Of a stretch of 64,000 bases of DNA, positions 1 through 9,458 are shown in pieces; the stretch's first letter is position 1; each line of letters starts with the position of its first letter. The notes below the pieces were generated by a model. The model was given only the letters and a program-made list of their open reading frames with translations, ran no database searches and was not told the origin of the DNA. Origin of the DNA: Streptococcus sp. oral taxon 431 (lineage in GTDB: Bacteria; Bacillota; Bacilli; Lactobacillales; Streptococcaceae); the NCBI RefSeq assembly GCF_001553685.1, contig NZ_CP014264.1, forward strand, positions 1,744,001 to 1,808,000. Reading direction: 5' to 3'. The translations under genes were made by a program, and so were the position numbers.

Positions 1-245
1 AAGATACGGCCGATCTTTTGGACTGTATCCACACCGATTTCTTCTTCCAAGATTTCAGCTACTTCGTGGATGTTTTCATCTGTGTTTTGCAAGAGCGTGA
101 CTTTAATCAATTCGCGGGCGTCAAGAGCCTGACGGACGCTGGTTTTGATTTGGTCGTTGAGACCATTTTTCCCGATTTGGATAATGGGTTTGAGGGTGTG
201 TGCCTGGCTGTTGAGGAAGGCACGTTGTTTTGATGTTAATGACAT
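1..245 (-). CDS. yhbY: YhbY-family RNA-binding protein (CRM domain), 3' end outside window
   Basis: The reading frame starts at the ATG at 245 and runs off the left edge. The visible 81 residues begin MSLTSKQRAFLNSQAH and contain the family signature IQIGKNGL followed by a short alpha/beta fold typical of CRM domains. These are small RNA-binding proteins linked to ribosome assembly. It lies downstream of yqeH on the same strand, as in the conserved Firmicutes yqeG-yqeH-yhbY-nadD-yqeK cluster. A 213-bp gap holding a multi-hairpin element separates it from yqeH, unusual for an otherwise tight operon. The assignment rests on sequence and context. Confidence 0.88.
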   Translation of the reverse strand, partial: MSLTSKQRAFLNSQAHTLKPIIQIGKNGLNDQIKTSVRQALDARELIKVTLLQNTDENIHEVAEILEEEIGVDTVQKIGRI

Positions 246-270
246 AATTCATTTAAAAGAGTTTCTTTTT

Positions 271-403
271 ATACTTTTCTGAAGTGGTGACGGACGTCAG
301 CAAAGTCCTCTGGACTTTCATGACTAAAATTTGAGCCTAAGGTCTCAAATTTTAGTCAGTTGGTACAATCACTTGTACCAACTAACACCACGGCGAAAAG
401 TAT
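271..403. repeat. Multi-hairpin intergenic element (copy 1)
   Basis: An outer perfect 9-bp stem, ATACTTTTC (271-279) with GAAAAGTAT (395-403), encloses GTGGTG (284-289) pairing with CACCAC (386-391). Inside are three perfect hairpins: AAAGTCC-TCT-GGACTTT (302-318), GACTAAAATTTGAG with its complement (322-335/344-357), and AGTTGGTACAA-TCAC-TTGTACCAACT (358-383). It would fold as a clover-leaf in DNA or RNA. It lies inside the yqeH-yhbY operon. The same architecture with different stem sequences recurs near 42.7 kb and 44.5 kb. Confidence 0.7.
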
Positions 404-458
404 CTTCTATGAGCTCGCAATGCTCGCCTTTATAAAGACAACCCTTTCCTTTCTATGT

Positions 459-1565
459 TTAAATAATTGCTTTTCGTGTGACGACTGCGACGCCTTCTGG
501 GGCCCAGACGGCGACTTTGGCAGTTCCCGTCACACGGATCCAGCCTAGTCCTGAGATAACGAGGTCTGTCTTATCCTTGATAGTAAAGACATGTTGGACC
601 AGTTTTGGAAAATCTTCTTTTTCCTTGCTATTTGGTGGTGTAAGGAGGGTTCCTAGATGCTTGTCGTAAAAGGCACTAGCGCCTTCAAGCTTGGTACGAT
701 GAAGTTTGAGTTCATTGTCAAAGAAAGCTGTAAATCCTTGCTTTTCTCCTGCAATGAAATCAAATCGTCCTAAGCCACCTAAAAATAGGGTTTGTTCAGG
801 GTTTAGCTGATAGGTTTTTGGCTTGATTTCCTTTTTAGGGCTGATATACTTGAGATTTTTGGCCGTCAAGTAGTGAGCCATCTGGTGACGATGGATAATT
901 CCAGGCGTATCGTAGATATAAGAACCATCATCGAGCGGAATTTCAATCTTATCTAGAGTTGTCCCTGGGAAACGTGACGTTGTGATGACATTTTGGTCAC
1001 CCGTAATTTCCTGGATAATAGCATTGATAAGGGTTGATTTCCCCACATTGGTCACACCAACTACGTAAACATCACGTCCCTTACGGTAGTGCTCAATTTT
1101 ATCAATGACTTCCTTAATGGCATGCTTATTTTGCGCTGAAGTCAAGACAACATCGAATGGACGAAGACCCTCCTCATGGGCACGTTCCATGAGCCATTGA
1201 CTAATCTTGCCTGGTTTAACAGACTTAGGCAGAATATCTTTTTTATTCCCAACCAAGAGCACATCATTGCCCGATACAAAACGTGGCAAACCTGGGATGA
1301 CAGAACCATTGAAGTCAAAGATATCAATGACATTTACTACCAAGGCATCACTGTCCCCCACCTCGTGCAAGAGTTTGAGGAAATCATCATCCGTTAACTG
1401 AACATCAGTGATTTCATTGTAGTGACGAAGACGGAAACAACGCTGGCAATAAACTTCTCCAGTTTCCAAACCTTTTTCAAGTGCTGACTGAGGTGTAAAA
1501 CCTAAACCAGTCTTATCTTCCGTCTGAATGATTGCTCCACAACCAATACAGAGAATTTCTTCCAT
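459..1565 (-). CDS. yqeH: Ribosome biogenesis GTPase YqeH
   Basis: A 368-residue circularly permuted GTPase needed for 30S subunit assembly. An N-terminal zinc finger is formed by C6-C9 and C40-C43. The GTPase motifs occur in permuted order: G4 NKKD (110-113), the G5-like TSAQN (about 145), then the P-loop GVTNVGKS (173-180) and the G3 DTPG (222-225). This order and length fit the YqeH family. It begins 2 bp after yqeG ends, so the two are surely cotranscribed. Nothing is missing; confident call. Confidence 0.95.
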   Translation of the reverse strand: MEEILCIGCGAIIQTEDKTGLGFTPQSALEKGLETGEVYCQRCFRLRHYNEITDVQLTDDDFLKLLHEVGDSDALVVNVIDIFDFNGSVIPGLPRFVSGNDVLLVGNKKDILPKSVKPGKISQWLMERAHEEGLRPFDVVLTSAQNKHAIKEVIDKIEHYRKGRDVYVVGVTNVGKSTLINAIIQEITGDQNVITTSRFPGTTLDKIEIPLDDGSYIYDTPGIIHRHQMAHYLTAKNLKYISPKKEIKPKTYQLNPEQTLFLGGLGRFDFIAGEKQGFTAFFDNELKLHRTKLEGASAFYDKHLGTLLTPPNSKEKEDFPKLVQHVFTIKDKTDLVISGLGWIRVTGTAKVAVWAPEGVAVVTRKAII

Positions 1566-1567
1566 AA

Positions 1568-2095
1568 TTAGATTCCTTTTTTATATGTAATCGGTCCGTA
1601 CTTTTCAGCGATTTTTCTCATGACACGACGCTCACGCGCTCGGTTAATCTGAGTCTTAATAGAGTCGTGCTGGACCAAGGGTTTAACCAAAATCGAGCGA
1701 ATGCCTGCTCGGTGGGCTGCTCGAATATCCGTCATCAGCTGGTCGCCTACCATGACCACTTGGTCTTTTTCATAGTGGAAATGTTTCATGGCACGGTTAA
1801 TTCCTAAAGTAAAGGGCTTCAGTGCCCAATAAACATAGTCAATATCAAATTTTTCAACTGCTCGTTTGACACGTTTGGGAGTATTGTTAGATACCACAAT
1901 GATACGTATCCCAGCATCGCGCAGATCATGCAACCATTGCTTCATCTCTACTGTTCCATCTGGATTATTCCAAGCAATCAGGGTATTGTCCAAATCAACC
2001 AAAACAGCCTTGATCCCTTGCTCCTGCAGGCTTTGGACTGTCAGATCATAAACTGCTTCCACAGCAAAATCTGGCATATAATTTTCAATCGCCAT
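1568..2095 (-). CDS. yqeG: YqeG-family HAD phosphatase
   Basis: A 175-residue HAD-superfamily phosphatase of the IIIA type. The nucleophile motif is DLDNTLIAW (about residues 35-43), motif II is VVSNN, and motif III/IV is GDQLMTDIRAAHRAG. The substrate in Firmicutes is not settled; sequence relatives include phosphatidylglycerophosphatase-like enzymes. It is the first gene of the yqeG-yqeH-yhbY cluster, on the minus strand, with a 24-bp gap from the upstream CorA-like gene. Confidence 0.9.
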   Translation of the reverse strand: MAIENYMPDFAVEAVYDLTVQSLQEQGIKAVLVDLDNTLIAWNNPDGTVEMKQWLHDLRDAGIRIIVVSNNTPKRVKRAVEKFDIDYVYWALKPFTLGINRAMKHFHYEKDQVVMVGDQLMTDIRAAHRAGIRSILVKPLVQHDSIKTQINRARERRVMRKIAEKYGPITYKKGI

Positions 2096-2119
2096 TCTGG
2101 CTCCTTTTCTTTCTATTTT

Positions 2120-3025
2120 TTAGTTTCTAGCAATTTTCTTTAGATACTGAGCCAAGATTGCCCATAAAATTAAACTAGCAATCAAAATATATATCCAGGC
2201 ATTAGGCTCTTCTGTAAATGGCAGAGGGACATTCATTCCGAAAAATCCTGTAATGACTGCAAGAATGGCTAGCAAAACTGAGATAATGGTCAAGGTTGTC
2301 AAATTATCATTCAGATTGTTGTTTAGGATATTATTGTAAGATCCTGAGAGTTGTTGTAAAACCTGGGAAATCAAATCTGTCATGGACACCAACTGATGAG
2401 CTTCAATCATAGCATCATCAAACTGCTCTCTTTCCACTTCGTTAAAGTTCCGATAAAGCGCATGTCCCTGGATATGCTCCAAGAGGAGGCGATTTTGTTT
2501 AGCCGCAGCTGTCAAGTAAACCATACCAGTTTCCAAGTCAGAGAGGGCAAAGAGATTTTTTTTAGTGGTTGTTTGACGCAACAAGGCACTGATTTCATCC
2601 TTACTTTTATCCATCTGTTCAATGACAGGATAATAGGCATTGCTAATAAGCTCTAAACCAGCAAATAGAAACTTGTAGATTGAAATGATTTCATGATTTT
2701 CAAGATAGCCTAGCATCTGATCAATGACATAAGCGTTCTTATGATTGCTGATGGTAATCATTCGTTGTTTTTCCACGATAAAGGTCATAGGAATGGCTTC
2801 ATAGTATTCCTTGTCCCTTTCTAAGTCAAGAACGTTGTAGATAAAGGTCACTGTCCCATTCTCACGGTTATAATCCATGTGGGCCCGTTCGTTTCTATCC
2901 AGCGCATATTCGATGGTTTCTTTATCCAATCCATAGATTTCAGATAAATCTTCAAGATTTTTGATGATTTCCACATCTAGATTAATCCAGGTGCAACCAT
3001 TCCCTAACTGCTTATCTAAAAACAT
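2120..3025 (-). CDS. CorA-family divalent cation transporter
   Basis: A 301-residue protein with a long cytoplasmic N-terminal domain and two C-terminal membrane helices (about 243-262 and 276-294). The GMN motif at 263-265 sits at the end of the first helix, the CorA/MIT selectivity signature. It probably moves Mg2+ (or Co2+/Zn2+ in divergent members) as a pentamer. The ATG is preceded by an AGGAG-type site. It may start a transcript that continues into yqeG. Family sure, ion inferred. Confidence 0.88.
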   Translation of the reverse strand: MFLDKQLGNGCTWINLDVEIIKNLEDLSEIYGLDKETIEYALDRNERAHMDYNRENGTVTFIYNVLDLERDKEYYEAIPMTFIVEKQRMITISNHKNAYVIDQMLGYLENHEIISIYKFLFAGLELISNAYYPVIEQMDKSKDEISALLRQTTTKKNLFALSDLETGMVYLTAAAKQNRLLLEHIQGHALYRNFNEVEREQFDDAMIEAHQLVSMTDLISQVLQQLSGSYNNILNNNLNDNLTTLTIISVLLAILAVITGFFGMNVPLPFTEEPNAWIYILIASLILWAILAQYLKKIARN

Positions 3026-3076
3026 CGTTTCTCCTTTACCAAACTCTTTCTATTGTACCATAAATCAAGTAAAATT

Positions 3077-3643
3077 TCAGTTCTCTTCTTTTCTTGAAAA
3101 ATTGCTAACCACAGTAATATTGCGGTTAGGAACAAAGTGAAGGGCTTGGTCATCACTTCTCAGTTGAGTCGTTCGAATTCCGACACTAACTACTTTTCCT
3201 GATACAGTAATAGGCCCATTGGTCAAAACAACTTCATCTCCTACATCCAACTGGCGTTCAAAGAGAATAAAGAAGCCATTGATGACGTCTGATAGAAAAC
3301 CTTGTGCCCCCATACCGATAGCCACCCCAGCAATCCCCGCACCTGCAAGCAAGCTAGAAACAGGCAACCCTAAAATAGACAAGATACAGTAAATCAAGAA
3401 GAAATAAAGCGTGTAGTTGAAAATATTTTCAAGCAAACGAGAAATAGTCTTTTGTCTACCTGCATCTCGATTTGAAAACTTAAGTGACGGTTTAACAATC
3501 TTTCCTACAGCAACATGGAGGAACTTTTTAGCTATATAAAATAGAAGGATAAGAAGTAGAAGAGAAATCACCTTGGTCAAGAGATTTTCTAATACAGTTG
3601 TTAGATCTAATTTATCCAAATAACGTTGAAAAAATTCTTGCAT
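3077..3643 (-). CDS. Small MscS-family mechanosensitive channel
   Basis: A 188-residue protein with membrane segments at about 20-45, 70-95 and 95-120. The pore helix LLAGAGIAGVAIGMGAQ is rich in Gly/Ala as in MscS TM3, and is followed by a short beta domain (GDEVVL...GKVVSVGIRTTQLRSDD). It should release solutes on hypo-osmotic shock. It is shorter than E. coli MscS (286) and lacks most of the C-terminal cytoplasmic cage, as is common in streptococcal members. It is monocistronic on the minus strand, 51 bp upstream of the CorA-like gene. Confidence 0.87.
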   Translation of the reverse strand: MQEFFQRYLDKLDLTTVLENLLTKVISLLLLILLFYIAKKFLHVAVGKIVKPSLKFSNRDAGRQKTISRLLENIFNYTLYFFLIYCILSILGLPVSSLLAGAGIAGVAIGMGAQGFLSDVINGFFILFERQLDVGDEVVLTNGPITVSGKVVSVGIRTTQLRSDDQALHFVPNRNITVVSNFSRKEEN

Positions 3644-3735
3644 ATAAAACTCCTTTTCTATCCATTATACCATAAATCCTTCCCAGCCATCCTTTTCATA
3701 AATATTCATTTATTCTAATGAAACTTATAACTCAC

Positions 3736-3764
3736 TTGCTTTTCAAGCATATTTATACTATAAT
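3736..3764 (+). promoter_or_regulatory. Sigma-A promoter of sstT
   Basis: TTGCTT (3736-3741), 17-bp spacer, TATAAT (3759-3764), about 30 bp before the sstT start codon, which is preceded by AAGGAG. Confidence 0.75.
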
Positions 3765-3794
3765 CATAAACAATACACAAAAAAGGAGACCTCT

Positions 3795-5000
3795 ATGAAA
3801 AGAATCATTCGTGCTTGGAACAAAACAAATTTGATCAAACGTATTGGAATCGGAATGGTCTTGGGAGCAATTCTAGGTCTACTCTTTCCTAATCTAACTG
3901 GTATTGGTTTATTGGGAGATTTATTTGTAGGAGGACTAAAAGCTATCGCTTCTATCCTGGTTTTTGCTTTAGTCGCTAACGCCCTTTCCCAACACCAAAA
4001 AGGCCAAGATAGCAATATGAAAAGAGTCATTTTCCTCTATTTGCTGGGGACTTTTGCTGCGGCTCTTGTAGCAGTTATGGCCAGCTTTCTCTTTCCTGTT
4101 CAGATGGTCTTAAGTAGCGCTAGTACTGAAGTTTCTCCTCCAGATGGTATCGGTCAAGTCCTTAGCAATCTCCTACTAAAAGTCGTAGACAATCCTGTCA
4201 ATGCCATCATCGAAGCTAACTATATCGGAATTTTATCTTGGGCTATCGTCTTTGGAGTTGCCATGCGAGAAGCTAGCAAAAATAGCAAGGAGCTACTCAA
4301 AACAATGGCCAGTGTGACTTCAAAAATCGTCGAATGGATCATCAACCTTGCGCCCTTTGGTATCCTGGGCTTGGTCTTCAAAACCATCTCAGACCAAGGT
4401 ATCGCTAGTTTAGCAAATTACGGAATCCTACTCGGACTTTTGATTGCCACTATGGTTTTCGTTGCCCTAGTGATCAATCCTCTGATTGCTTTTCTCTTTA
4501 TCAAGAAAAATCCATATCCCTTGGTGTGGAAATGCTTGCGTATCAGTGGCGTTACAGCCTTTTTCACCCGAAGTTCCGCTGCTAATATCCCTGTTAATAT
4601 GAAACTCTGTGAGGATCTAGGTCTTAATCCAGATACCTATTCTGTCTCAATCCCCTTGGGATCAACCATCAATATGGCTGGGGCTGCTGTTACCATCAAC
4701 ATCTTAACCCTAGCAGCTGTCAATACTCTAGGAATCTCAGTTGATTTTGCAACAGCCTTTGTACTCAGTATCGTTGCAGCCATCTCTGCCTGCGGTGCTT
4801 CAGGAATCGCCGGAGGTTCACTCCTACTTATCCCAGTTGCCTGCAGTCTCTTTGGGATTACCAACGATATTGCTATGCAGGTTGTGGGTGTTGGTTTCGT
4901 TATTGGTGTTATTCAAGACTCTTGCGAAACAGCCCTCAACTCTTCAACAGATGTCCTCTTTACAGCAGTAGCAGAACTTTCCTCTGCTCACAAAAAATAA
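3795..5000 (+). CDS. sstT: Serine/threonine:Na+ symporter SstT
   Basis: A 401-residue dicarboxylate/amino acid:cation symporter (DAACS) family carrier, the usual SstT length. It has about eight membrane segments. Conserved parts include the serine-rich turn [14 protein letters not shown] (about 255-268), the [11 protein letters not shown] region and the C-terminal re-entrant segment [16 protein letters not shown]. It imports serine and threonine with Na+. It has its own promoter and a hairpin terminator just after the stop, so it is probably monocistronic; the next gene follows at 65 bp on the same strand. Confidence 0.93.
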   Translation: MKRIIRAWNKTNLIKRIGIGMVLGAILGLLFPNLTGIGLLGDLFVGGLKAIASILVFALVANALSQHQKGQDSNMKRVIFLYLLGTFAAALVAVMASFLFPVQMVLSSASTEVSPPDGIGQVLSNLLLKVVDNPVNAIIEANYIGILSWAIVFGVAMREASKNSKELLKTMASVTSKIVEWIINLAPFGILGLVFKTISDQGIASLANYGILLGLLIATMVFVALVINPLIAFLFIKKNPYPLVWKCLRISGVTAFFTRSSAANIPVNMKLCEDLGLNPDTYSVSIPLGSTINMAGAAVTINILTLAAVNTLGISVDFATAFVLSIVAAISACGASGIAGGSLLLIPVACSLFGITNDIAMQVVGVGFVIGVIQDSCETALNSSTDVLFTAVAELSSAHKK

Positions 5001-5004
5001 TCTA

Positions 5005-5030
5005 GACAAGCCTTTTTAGGGCTTGTTTTG
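5005..5030 (+). terminator. Intrinsic terminator after sstT
   Basis: Stem ACAAGCC (5006-5012) with GGCTTGT (5020-5026), then a T-rich run. It begins 4 bp after the sstT stop. Confidence 0.7.
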
Positions 5031-5064
5031 TCTGGTTTCTATCATTCATTATAGGAAATGTCTC

Positions 5065-6036
5065 ATGTCTATCACCCAACGTACTTTTAAACTCGTTCTG
5101 GCAACCTGTTTGGCCTGTGTTCTAGCCTACTTTCTCGATTTATCTTCAGCAGTGTCAGCTGGTATCATTGCCCTTTTGAGCTTGTCTGATACTCGTAGAA
5201 GCACTATAAAACTAGCTCGTAATCGTTTATTCTCTACCCTTCTTGCTCTTTTCATTGGTGTCCTTTCCTTTCACCTGACTGGCTACCATATCTGGAGTTT
5301 CGGTCTCTATTTGGCCCTCTATGTTCCCCTTGCCTATAAATTCGGCTGGGAAATTGGCATTACCCCGAGTAGTGTCCTGGTCAGTCATCTCTTGGTTCAG
5401 AAGTCTACATCACCAGATCTGCTAGTGAATGAGCTCCTCCTATTTCTTATTGGTACGGGATTTGCCTTGACTGTCAATCTCTATATGCCTTCTCGACAAG
5501 AAGAAATCCATCTCTATCATCTCAAGGTAGAAGAAAAACTCAAACACATTCTACAACGTTTTGAATATTATCTTGGAAAGGGCGATGGCCGCAACCGTGC
5601 TCAACTCGTTGAGGAACTGGATCAGCTTCTTGAAGAAGCTCTCAAACTGGTCTATCTTGATCACTCTGACCATCTCTTTCATCAGACCGACTATCATATC
5701 CACTATTTCGAAATGAGACAGAGACAGAGTCGCATTCTTCGCAATATGGCCCAGCAAATCAACACCTGTAATCTAGCAGCAAGCGAAAGCCTAATCCTTG
5801 CCCAGCTATTTGCTAAAATTGCGGATCAACTCAGTCAGACCAATCCAGCCAACGATCTATTAAATGATATTGAAAGCTACCTGCAGGTATTTCGCAATCG
5901 TAACCTCCCTAAAACAAGGGAAGAATTTGAAACACGCGCAACATTGCTTCAACTCCTGCGCGAATTGGAAAACTTTATCCAACTGAAAGTTGACTTCTAT
6001 CAACGCTATTCTGAAGAAAAAAGCAATCTATCTTAA
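5065..6036 (+). CDS. FUSC-like / aromatic acid exporter family membrane protein
   Basis: A protein of 323 residues from the ATG at 5065, chosen because an AGGAAA site lies just upstream; an upstream in-frame start at 5023 would overlap the terminator. The N-terminal half is about 120 residues of hydrophobic helices (ATCLACVLAYFLDL, AGIIALLSLSD, LFIGVLSFHL), the second half a soluble helical domain. This is the layout of the DUF939/ArAE_1 family related to fusaric acid resistance and aromatic acid export. The substrate cannot be told. It converges on the DUF3165 gene across a shared terminator. Confidence 0.8.
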   Translation: MSITQRTFKLVLATCLACVLAYFLDLSSAVSAGIIALLSLSDTRRSTIKLARNRLFSTLLALFIGVLSFHLTGYHIWSFGLYLALYVPLAYKFGWEIGITPSSVLVSHLLVQKSTSPDLLVNELLLFLIGTGFALTVNLYMPSRQEEIHLYHLKVEEKLKHILQRFEYYLGKGDGRNRAQLVEELDQLLEEALKLVYLDHSDHLFHQTDYHIHYFEMRQRQSRILRNMAQQINTCNLAASESLILAQLFAKIADQLSQTNPANDLLNDIESYLQVFRNRNLPKTREEFETRATLLQLLRELENFIQLKVDFYQRYSEEKSNLS

Positions 6037-6040
6037 TCAA

Positions 6041-6081
6041 AAAAACTTCTATCAGCCAACTAGTTGCTAATAGAAGTTTTT
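6041..6081. terminator. Bidirectional terminator between convergent genes
   Basis: AAAAACTTCTAT (6041-6052) pairs with ATAGAAGTTTTT (6070-6081), with A and T tracts on both sides, so it can stop both the FUSC-like gene and the minus-strand typA transcript. Confidence 0.8.
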
Positions 6082-6106
6082 ATTATTTTAGGATTCGAAT
6101 TGATGA

Positions 6107-6355
6107 TTAGTGTTTTTTTCGAATCGACATGAGACTGATATCTCGCAAACTAAAGTAAGCAAGGACCAGCATGGCTACTGTGATAAAGAATTCTGTTGGT
6201 AGCTGAAAGATTTGTAGGATGGACAACATGATCAAAATCACGAGGGAAACGAGACCAAAAACAAGAATTACAATATTAACTGTTCCCTTGATACTTTGAG
6301 GTGTCGCAAATATGTAGAGTAAGAGTAATAAAATCCCTATGATTAAATAGACCAT
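6107..6355 (-). CDS. Small membrane protein, DUF3165-like
   Basis: An 82-residue hydrophobic protein with three predicted helices (about 2-17, 24-46, 52-70) and a basic tail (SIRKKH). It matches my memory of the streptococcal DUF3165 family found next to typA. No function is known. It follows typA by 19 bp on the same strand and shares its transcript. Confidence 0.75.
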   Translation of the reverse strand: MVYLIIGILLLLLYIFATPQSIKGTVNIVILVFGLVSLVILIMLSILQIFQLPTEFFITVAMLVLAYFSLRDISLMSIRKKH

Positions 6356-6374
6356 TTTCTGCTCTTTCTAGCTC

Positions 6375-8216
6375 TTATTCAGCTGATTTTTTCTTTTTGT
6401 TTGCTTTCTCACGCTCTGCCTTGTTAAGGATTTGTTTACGCAAACGAATAGATTCAGGCGTTACTTCCATGTATTCATCATCGTTCAAGAACTCAAGTGA
6501 TTCTTCAAGAGTCAAGATACGAGGAGTCTTGATAACCGCTGTTTGGTCCTTAGTTGCTGAACGAACGTTAGTCATTTGTTTTGCTTTTGTGATGTTAACA
6601 GTCAAGTCATTTTCACGAGAGTTTTCACCGATAATCATTCCTTCGTAAACCTCAGTACCTGGGTTAACAAAGATTGTTCCACGTTCTTCGATAGACATGA
6701 TAGAGTATGTTGTTGCCTTACCAGTATCGATAGAAACAAGTGCACCACGGTGACGTCCACCGATTTCACCTGGAATCAATGGCAAGTATTGGTCGAAGGT
6801 ATGGTTCATGATACCGTAACCACGAGTCATTGACAAGAACTCAGTTGAGTATCCAATCAAACCACGGGCTGGAACAAGGAAGACCAACCGAGTTTGACCA
6901 TTACCAGTTGAAATCATATCCAACATTTCACCTTTACGTTCAGAAAGACTTTGGATAACAGATCCTTGGTACTCTTCTGGAGTGTCGATTTGAACACGTT
7001 CAAATGGCTCACATTTAACACCATCGATTTCTTTTACGATAACTTCTGGACGAGATACTTGAAGTTCATATCCTTCACGACGCATTGTTTCGATAAGGAT
7101 TGACAAGTGCAATTCTCCACGTCCTGAAACCGTCCATTTATCTGGTGAATCAGTTGGGTCAACACGAAGAGAAACGTCTGTTTGCAATTCCGCCTGCAAG
7201 CGTTCTTCTACCTTACGAGAAGTGACCCATTTACCTTCCTTACCAGCAAATGGTGAATTATTAACTAAGAAAGTCATTTGAAGAGTTGGCTCATCAATAT
7301 GTAGGATTGGAAGAGCTTCAACTGCATCTGTTGGAGTGATGGTTTCACCAACGAAGATATCTTCCATACCTGATACGGCAATCAAGTCACCAGCTTTGGC
7401 TTCTTGGATTTCACGACGTTCCAAACCAAAGAAACCAAAGAGTTTTGTGACACGGAAGTTCTTAGTTGTACCATCCAATTTAGAAAGGGTAACTTGGTCC
7501 CCAACCTTTACACTACCACGGAAGACACGTCCGATACCGATACGACCTACGAAGTCGTTGTAGTCAAGAAGTGACACTTGGAATTGAAGGGGCTCATCTG
7601 AGTTATCAACTGGAGCTGGAATGTGGTCGATAATAGTGTCAAAGATCGGCGCCATAGTCTTTTCTTGGTCTGCTGGATCATCTGACAATGAAGATGTTCC
7701 GTTGATCGCTGACGCATAAACAACTGGGAAGTCAAGCTGGTCATCATCCGCACCAAGCTCGATGAAAAGTTCCAAGACTTCATCTACTACTTCTGCTGGA
7801 CGAGCTGATGGCTTATCGATTTTGTTAACCACAACGATAGGCACAAGGTCTTGTTCCAAGGCTTTTTTCAATACGAAACGAGTCTGTGGCATGGTTCCTT
7901 CGTAGGCATCTACGACCAAAACAACACCGTCAACCATTTTCATGATACGCTCAACTTCTCCACCGAAGTCCGCGTGCCCTGGTGTGTCCATGATGTTGAT
8001 ACGAGTTCCGTTGTAGGCAACTGCTGTATTTTTCGCAAGGATGGTAATTCCACGCTCTTTTTCAATATCGTTTGAGTCCATTGCGCGCTCTGCCAACTCT
8101 GTACGCGCGTCAAGAGTTTCAGATTGTTTCAACAATTCGTCAACAAGGGTAGTTTTACCGTGGTCGACGTGGGCGATAATCGCGATATTACGGATATCTT
8201 CTCTTAATTTTGTCAT
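6375..8216 (-). CDS. typA: Translational GTPase TypA/BipA
   Basis: A protein of 613 residues from the ATG at 8216 ([10 protein letters not shown]), the usual TypA length; an in-frame ATG 21 bp further up has no better ribosome site, whereas AGAGGAAA lies just before 8216. GTPase motifs are AHVDHGKTT (G1), DTPGHADF (G3) and NKIDKP (G4), followed by EF-G-like domains III and V and the BipA C-terminal domain ([16 protein letters not shown]). It is a ribosome-associated GTPase acting in stress and subunit assembly. It is first in a transcript with the DUF3165 gene. Confidence 0.96.
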   Translation of the reverse strand: MTKLREDIRNIAIIAHVDHGKTTLVDELLKQSETLDARTELAERAMDSNDIEKERGITILAKNTAVAYNGTRINIMDTPGHADFGGEVERIMKMVDGVVLVVDAYEGTMPQTRFVLKKALEQDLVPIVVVNKIDKPSARPAEVVDEVLELFIELGADDDQLDFPVVYASAINGTSSLSDDPADQEKTMAPIFDTIIDHIPAPVDNSDEPLQFQVSLLDYNDFVGRIGIGRVFRGSVKVGDQVTLSKLDGTTKNFRVTKLFGFFGLERREIQEAKAGDLIAVSGMEDIFVGETITPTDAVEALPILHIDEPTLQMTFLVNNSPFAGKEGKWVTSRKVEERLQAELQTDVSLRVDPTDSPDKWTVSGRGELHLSILIETMRREGYELQVSRPEVIVKEIDGVKCEPFERVQIDTPEEYQGSVIQSLSERKGEMLDMISTGNGQTRLVFLVPARGLIGYSTEFLSMTRGYGIMNHTFDQYLPLIPGEIGGRHRGALVSIDTGKATTYSIMSIEERGTIFVNPGTEVYEGMIIGENSRENDLTVNITKAKQMTNVRSATKDQTAVIKTPRILTLEESLEFLNDDEYMEVTPESIRLRKQILNKAEREKANKKKKSAE

Positions 8217-8259
8217 GATTTCCTCTATTGTATTCAAAAATTTATTTTCTAACTGAACG

Positions 8260-8265
8260 ATTATA
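8260..8265 (-). promoter_or_regulatory. Extended -10 promoter of typA
   Basis: On the minus strand TGTGGTATAAT gives an extended -10 (TATAAT at 8265-8260) about 45 bp before the typA start. No good -35 is seen. Confidence 0.55.
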
Positions 8266-8400
8266 CCACAATTTTGAGCAAATGACTTAACTCAAGTAAG
8301 TGTAAATGTTTTCAAAAGATCAATATTCTTTATAAATTGAAATTCAGTAGAAAAGGTATCTTAAAATAATGTACTAATATTACGAAAAATAATACAGCTA

Positions 8401-8640
8401 ATGGTTTTCCCATCGGACTTGGTTACTTTTTATAATAGTTGTATTCTTCATGGTATTGGTAGCTATAAATCATACTCTTCGAAAATCAAATTCAAACCAC
8501 GTCAGCGTCGCCTTACCGTACTCAAGTATAGCTTGCGGCTAGCTTCCTAGTTTGCTCTTTGATTTTCATTGAGTATCAGCCCGTACTCCTTGTCCATTTG
8601 ACAGATTTCAGTGTGGCTAAAAATATATTTTCATAGCAAA
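8401..8640 (-). pseudogene. Decayed RHS-repeat remnants flanking a BOX element
   Basis: Bases 8402-8431 are nearly identical to an RHS-gene segment around 21390-21413 (coding KVTKSDGKTI). Bases 8590-8618 are a degraded copy of the segment at 20947-20975 (LTELRHMDKQDK). A BOX element lies between them. No open frame remains. They mark the far, oldest edge of the RHS cassette array. Confidence 0.6.
8472..8576. repeat. BOX intergenic repeat element
   Basis: The ends ATACTCTTCGAAAATC and GATTTTCATTGAGTAT form the inverted outer stem of pneumococcal BOX repeats, and internal pieces such as AAACCACGTCAGC and GCTAGCTTCCTAGTTTGCTC match boxA/boxC as I remember them. The boxB part seems absent. BOX elements are typical of S. 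pneumoniae and close relatives. Confidence 0.88.
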
Positions 8641-8688
8641 ACACCCCAAATAATTAGACTTTATATCTAAATTTTGGGGTGCAGTTCA
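8641..8688. mobile_element. Solo IS3-family terminal hairpin remnant
   Basis: CACCCCAAA ... TTTTGGGGTGCAGTTCA matches the left end of the complete IS at 32070-32119, but no transposase is attached. The same solo end occurs at 17789-17836 in the same context (after a barstar-like gene, before an RHS fragment). Confidence 0.7.
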
Positions 8689-8706
8689 GTTTCTACCAAT
8701 ATTCCT

Positions 8707-8945
8707 TCAAAAAATATAACCAAATGAAGTTTGATATATCTTTGCAACTCCTCCTACTACATATTTTCTAGCATCATTTTCCCACCACGGCAACACTTCT
8801 TCTTTCAGAATTTCTAAAAATAGCTCCTTCGAAACAAGATCATCCGCTAAGAAAGAATTATAATTGTCAAATACAAAAGCATATTTATCTGCTTTCAACC
8901 ATAAGAAAGTAGGTATCCAATCTATTGTTTTAGTTAACTTTTAAT
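8707..8945 (-). pseudogene. Truncated barstar-like immunity gene (copy 2)
   Basis: The frame reads IDWIPTFLWLKADKYAFVFDNYNSF..., nearly identical from LKADKYAF on to residues 66-115 of the intact barstar-like protein at 17926-18315. The 5' part is lost; an in-frame TAA lies at the junction near 8942. At the 3' end about 64 bp are missing relative to the intact copy, between two AAAG sequences, which changes the last residues. Only a TTG codon could start the remainder. A dead duplicate. Confidence 0.8.
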
Positions 8946-8958
8946 AACTGATAAAAAC

Positions 8959-9345
8959 TTAAAACTCTTCACAGATAACTTCAATATCTTTATCTGAAAT
9001 ATCTGGATTATATTTTAGGATAAATTTTTTTATATTATTTATATCCTCATCTGTCATATATTCAACTTGGAACTCAATAATAAAATCGACTATATTTTTA
9101 TTTCCTGAAATAATAATTATAGCATCCTTAAAAAACTTTCCTAAAAATATTTGTCCTACATGTAAATATCCTGTAGATGGACTAGAAAAATACTGCCCCC
9201 ATTTTATATCATTTGAATAGTTTATATCCTGTTTTTTATAATAAAAATGAGAATTAATTATCTGCTGACTAATATCTAACAATTTCAACAATCTATCTAT
9301 AATGGCTAAATCTACTACCGCTATTCTCAATTCAATGTTTACCAT
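8959..9345 (-). CDS. Probable immunity protein of a decayed RHS cassette
   Basis: A protein of 128 residues from the ATG at 9345 (MVNIELRIAV), preceded by AGGAA; the in-frame start at 9387 would overlap the toxin tail. It is acidic and soluble, with no membrane segment and no family I recognise. It follows the stop of a toxin C-terminal fragment (9356) by 10 bp, exactly where immunity genes sit in the other cassettes, so the immunity role is inferred from position. Its partner toxin is no longer complete; it may still protect against kin carrying the intact toxin. Confidence 0.6.
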   Translation of the reverse strand: MVNIELRIAVVDLAIIDRLLKLLDISQQIINSHFYYKKQDINYSNDIKWGQYFSSPSTGYLHVGQIFLGKFFKDAIIIISGNKNIVDFIIEFQVEYMTDEDINNIKKFILKYNPDISDKDIEVICEEF

Positions 9346-9355
9346 AATTTCATTC

Positions 9356-9458
9356 CTATTTATCAATAAATCCCTTGAAAGAACCATCCATATTTAATCT
9401 CATCCCCCGTCCATCAGGTAATTTTTTCTCAAGAAAACTAATACCTCTATCATAAGTA
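9356..9458 (-). pseudogene. C-terminal tail of a lost RHS toxin domain
   Basis: An open frame ending TAG at 9356-9358 codes FTYDRGISFLEKKLPDG and RGMRLNMDGSFKGFIDK. The ending GRGMRLNMDGSFKGF resembles C-terminal ends of polymorphic toxin nuclease domains, but I cannot name the family. There is no start codon or upstream RHS core; it begins right at a hairpin, as the larger orphan cassettes do. Confidence 0.5.
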
